A stretch of DNA of 64,000 bases from Bordetella genomosp. 1 (GTDB taxonomy: Bacteria > Pseudomonadota > Gammaproteobacteria > Burkholderiales > Burkholderiaceae_B): NCBI RefSeq assembly GCF_002261335.1, contig NZ_NEVL01000005.1, positions 124,001-188,000 on the forward strand, written 5' to 3'. Position 1 is the stretch's first letter. Each line of letters starts with the position of its first letter. Made by a program: the position numbers and the translations under genes. Under the pieces are notes generated by a model. The model saw only the letters and a program-made list of their open reading frames with translations, had not been told where the DNA came from and made no database searches. This document shows, in pieces, positions 61,751 to 64,000 of the stretch.

Positions 61751-62731
61751 ATGCCTTCCGACCCGACCGCGCCCGTCCTGCGGCTGCTGCTGTTGCCGCT
61801 GCCCGACTTCGCGCTCCTGCCTTTCGGCGCCTTCATCGACAAGCTGCGTTTCTCGGCCGATGACGACGACCGCAGCCGCCAGCGGCATTGCCGCTGGTCG
61901 CTGCTCGGCCTGGACGACGGGCCGGTCGCATCCAGCAGCGGCGTGTCCGTCAACCTCGACCTGCGCGCCGACGCGGCGGACTTCGGCGCCTACGATTACC
62001 TCGTGATCTTCGGCAGCCGCAGCGCCGAGGCCGCCCGCGCGCTTGCGCCGCGCTACGCCCCCCTGCTGCGGGCGGCGCGCCGCCATGGCCTGCCGCTGGT
62101 CAGCATCGACAACGGCAGCTTCCTGCTGGCGCAGGCGCGCCTGCTCGACGGCTATCGCGTGGCGCTGCACTGGCGCCACGTCGACGAGTTCCGCCAGGCC
62201 TTCCCGCGCATCGCGGTGGCGCCGGACGCGCTCTATTGCTTCGACCGCGACCGCATCAGCTGCGCGGGCGGCACCGCCGCCATCGACATGGCGGTGGCGC
62301 TGCTGGCGCGCCACTGCGGCGCGGCGCGCGCCAGCAAGGGGCTGGCCGACATGCTGGTCGACGGCGTGCGCCCGCTGTCGCACCGCCTGCGCTCGCACGG
62401 CGGCGCGCCGCACACCAATCGCTATCTCGCGCGCGCGCTCACGCTGATGCGCGAGACCCTGCGCGACGCCCCCACGGTCGACGCGCTGGCGCGGCAATGC
62501 GGCGTGGGCCGGCGCCACCTCGACCGCCTGTTCCAGGCCGAGTTCGGCATGAGTGCACATGCCTACCTGCAAGGCATGCGCATGGAGATCGCGCACTGGC
62601 GCCTGCTCAACTCCGCGCACAGCGTGGCCGCGATCGCCGACGAGATCGGCCTGGGCAATGCCGGCAGCCTGCGCCGGTTGTATGCGCAACATTACGGCTG
62701 CACGCCGGGCGAGGCGCGCCGGCGCGGCTGA
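61751..62731 (+). CDS. GlxA-family transcriptional regulator (DJ-1/PfpI plus AraC HTH)
   Basis: 326 residues. N-terminal DJ-1/PfpI-like amidotransferase domain (about 8-190: LLLPLPDFALLPFGAFIDKLRF, DYLVIFGSRSAEAA, LPLVSIDNGSFLLAQARLLDGYR, ISCAGGTAAIDMAVALL) and C-terminal double HTH AraC domain (about 225-325: LALTLMRET-like start, CGVGRRHLDRLFQAEFGMSAHAYLQGMRMEIAHWRLL, SVAAIADEIGLGNAGSLRRLYAQHYGCTPGEARR). The position of the usual Cys nucleophile is Asn (DNGSF), normal for sensor rather than enzyme members. Homologues regulate arginine, carnitine or betaine use. Confidence 0.9.
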   Translation: MPSDPTAPVLRLLLLPLPDFALLPFGAFIDKLRFSADDDDRSRQRHCRWSLLGLDDGPVASSSGVSVNLDLRADAADFGAYDYLVIFGSRSAEAARALAPRYAPLLRAARRHGLPLVSIDNGSFLLAQARLLDGYRVALHWRHVDEFRQAFPRIAVAPDALYCFDRDRISCAGGTAAIDMAVALLARHCGAARASKGLADMLVDGVRPLSHRLRSHGGAPHTNRYLARALTLMRETLRDAPTVDALARQCGVGRRHLDRLFQAEFGMSAHAYLQGMRMEIAHWRLLNSAHSVAAIADEIGLGNAGSLRRLYAQHYGCTPGEARRRG

Positions 62732-62889
62732 GCGCGGCCTGAAAGCCCTGCTGCGCATCGGGGCAATCACGCCCGCCTATGGCCGCGATTGAAACATTCG
62801 ACTGGACGCGAGCCGGCGCTGGGGCGGACCATGGTCGTTCGTTGCCGCCGCTGGCCCCGGCCCGGCGGCCATCGCAACACTGCTGTTCT

Positions 62890-62904
62890 GGAACCCCGGG
62901 TTCC
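62890..62904 (+). promoter_or_regulatory. Inverted repeat beside a strong ribosome site
   Basis: GGAACC-CCG-GGTTCC, perfect 6-bp arms, ending one base before the AGGAGGG ribosome site of the small ORF at 62916. In RNA it could form a hairpin controlling access to that site; as DNA it could be an operator. Confidence 0.45.
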
Positions 62905-62915
62905 TAGGAGGGAAC

Positions 62916-63062
62916 ATGACAAGTCTGATCGAAGGCCTCATCACGGCCGAACTGCATCTGTTGGGCGTGGACGCGCCCGCCGACGCCCCCGCCATCGAAG
63001 GCGACGAGGCGGCGCCCGAGGCCGGCTTCGGCGTGGCCGAATACCGCAGCGCCGCCGGCTGA
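62916..63062 (+). CDS. Small acidic hypothetical protein
   Basis: 48 residues, too short for normal ORF listing. Supported by the best ribosome site in the window (AGGAGGG, 3 bases before the ATG), codon bias like real genes and a hairpin terminator 27 bp after the stop. Sequence begins MTSLIEGLITAELHLLGVD and continues as an Ala/Pro/Glu/Asp-rich stretch ending VAEYRSAAG; net charge is clearly negative. No signal peptide, Cys or membrane helix. Function unknown; antitoxin-like, RiPP-precursor-like or regulatory small protein are all unproven. Confidence 0.62.
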   Translation: MTSLIEGLITAELHLLGVDAPADAPAIEGDEAAPEAGFGVAEYRSAAG

Positions 63063-63088
63063 GCGGCACGCCCCCGGCGGCAAACCAA

Positions 63089-63110
63089 AGGCCCACCTCG
63101 CGGTGGGCCT
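63089..63110. terminator. Bidirectional terminator hairpin
   Basis: AGGCCCACC pairs perfectly with GGTGGGCCT over a TCGC loop. On the minus strand it is followed by TTGGTTTG and serves the autotransporter gene; on the plus strand by CGTTCATT after the small ORF. T tracts are weak on both sides. Confidence 0.65.
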
Positions 63111-63135
63111 CGTTCATTGCGGCGCAAGCCGGCGC

Positions 63136-64000
63136 TCAGAACCTCCAGCGCAGGCCGCCGTTGAAGATCCAGCCGTCGATGCCGCTGCCCCCGAGGGCCT
63201 GCTGGCGCGCCACCTGACCATAGAGCGACAGGCGGTCGCTCACCGTGCCGGTCACGCCCAGCGAGAACTGCAGCGAGTCACCATACTGGCCGGTGCGCAT
63301 GCGCGTGTCGCCGATCTTCACGTCGCTAGCGCCGTTGAAGGCGTGCAGCACGTCCACCCCCACATACGGCGTGACGCGGCCGCTGTCGAGATCGAACGGG
63401 CGCGTGAGCCGCGCGCCCAACCGGCCCAGCACCTGGGTCTGCGAACCGAGGTCGACCGAGAGGCCGTCCACGTCGGTGCCGCGGTTGAAGCGCAGATGCT
63501 GCGCGATCACCTGCGCCTGCGGTTCCAGGTTCAGGCCGGCGCCCAAGGGGCGCGGATAACCCGCTTCCACCGACGCGGCGTAGCTCTGGCCGTGCAGGCC
63601 GAGGGCCTTGCCGCGCGCATCCGTGCGCACGTCGCCGTTGAACCAGCCGTACGACACGATGCTGTCCACATACCAGCCCTGCGTGCTCTGGTAGGTGGCG
63701 TAGCCCGAGGCGCGGTAGGTGTCTGCACGCGTGCGGCTGTTGCCGTCGACCGCGTCCGGGCGGTACTGCAGCCAGCCCAGCGAGCCGGCCACGCCGAAGC
63801 GCCAGATGCCGGTGTCCGAGGCGGCGGTGTAGAGATTGCCGCCCAGCTGGACGGCGCCGTAGTCGCCCTTGAAGTCGTAGCCGTAGTCGCGCCAGGCGCG
63901 GTTGCTGCCGTAGGAGAAGTCGCCGCCATAGGCGCGGAAGAAGGCTTCGCCGTTACCGCCATCGAGGCCGAGCGCGCGGTCATCGCGGATTTCGCCGAGG
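63136..64000 (-). CDS. Autotransporter C-terminal beta-barrel, 5' part outside window
   Basis: The last 287 residues of a larger outer-membrane protein; the frame is open to the right edge (GEIRDDRALGLDGGNGEAFFRAYGGDFSYG is the leftmost part seen). Alternating strands with aromatic girdles (GYATYQSTQGWYVDSIVSYGWFNGD, GAGLNLEPQAQVIAQHL, GRVTPYVGVDVLHAF) and the C-terminal WIFNGGLRWRF with final Phe, recognised by the Bam machinery, identify the pertactin-like autotransporter barrel. The passenger that would define function is not visible. Terminated by the hairpin at 63089. Confidence 0.88.
   Translation of the reverse strand, partial: LGEIRDDRALGLDGGNGEAFFRAYGGDFSYGSNRAWRDYGYDFKGDYGAVQLGGNLYTAASDTGIWRFGVAGSLGWLQYRPDAVDGNSRTRADTYRASGYATYQSTQGWYVDSIVSYGWFNGDVRTDARGKALGLHGQSYAASVEAGYPRPLGAGLNLEPQAQVIAQHLRFNRGTDVDGLSVDLGSQTQVLGRLGARLTRPFDLDSGRVTPYVGVDVLHAFNGASDVKIGDTRMRTGQYGDSLQFSLGVTGTVSDRLSLYGQVARQQALGGSGIDGWIFNGGLRWRF

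Overview
The window is dense, very GC-rich (roughly 68-70% by eye) bacterial chromosome with short intergenic gaps, many ATGA or GTGA stop/start overlaps and strong third-position G/C bias. The gene content (opgGH, HutG, BCCT transporter, LysE exporters, ECF42/DGPF cluster, chromosomal aadA-like gene, family-5 peptide-binding proteins, pertactin-like autotransporter barrel, many LysR/GntR regulators) suggests a betaproteobacterium of the Burkholderiales, most like Bordetella or Achromobacter (Alcaligenaceae). The genus is inference. I see no rRNA, tRNA, CRISPR array, integrase or insertion sequence. About 55 protein genes are supported, two of them cut by the window edges.

Layout. 1-9.3 kb: end of an EamA exporter, a gamma-glutamyltransferase/peptide-binding-protein pair, an AadA-like adenylyltransferase overlapping a DUF985 cupin, adenine deaminase divergent from a LysR regulator and nitronate monooxygenase, and a GST. 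9.5-12.1 kb: a small secreted His/Cys protein and a ZnuD-like TonB receptor behind an AT-rich operator-like site, read here as a zinc acquisition unit. 12.1-18.7 kb: an SbmA/YddA-type ABC exporter with a repeat tail, a CSS-EAL c-di-GMP phosphodiesterase, an unknown membrane protein, a LysR regulator and acetylpolyamine amidohydrolase; the latter forms a probable operon with an MHS transporter (18.7-20.0 kb). 20.4-25.9 kb: MFS exporter, then opgG-opgH for osmoregulated periplasmic glucans. 25.9-30.2 kb: LysE/Lrp divergent pair, small lipoprotein, VOC and YafY-type regulator, and a signal-less family-3 binding protein next to a GntR regulator.

30.2-41.0 kb is the most interesting part: a C45-type acylase/peptidase, two paralogous family-5 binding proteins, an FCD-GntR regulator, a fused two-domain peptide ATPase, DppC- and DppB-like permeases, an alpha/beta hydrolase and an AsnC/Lrp regulator. 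Four perfect copies of the palindrome TTGGCGCCAA lie in the promoters of its four transcription units. I read this as one locally controlled regulon that imports and hydrolyses an unknown peptide-like or N-acyl compound.

41.2-64 kb: a GST, a MotA/MotB pair, a GNAT under an XRE-cupin regulator, a MarR-FUSC efflux operon, an unknown membrane protein, a ClsC-type phospholipase D lipoprotein, a DacC-type carboxypeptidase, an ECF42 sigma factor with four VOC/DGPF genes and an ECF42-like promoter, a membrane metallophosphoesterase, a DUF2007 zinc-ribbon protein, a BCCT transporter, HutG, a LysE/GlxA-type divergent pair, an unrecognised 48-residue ORF with a strong ribosome site, and the C-terminal barrel of an autotransporter.
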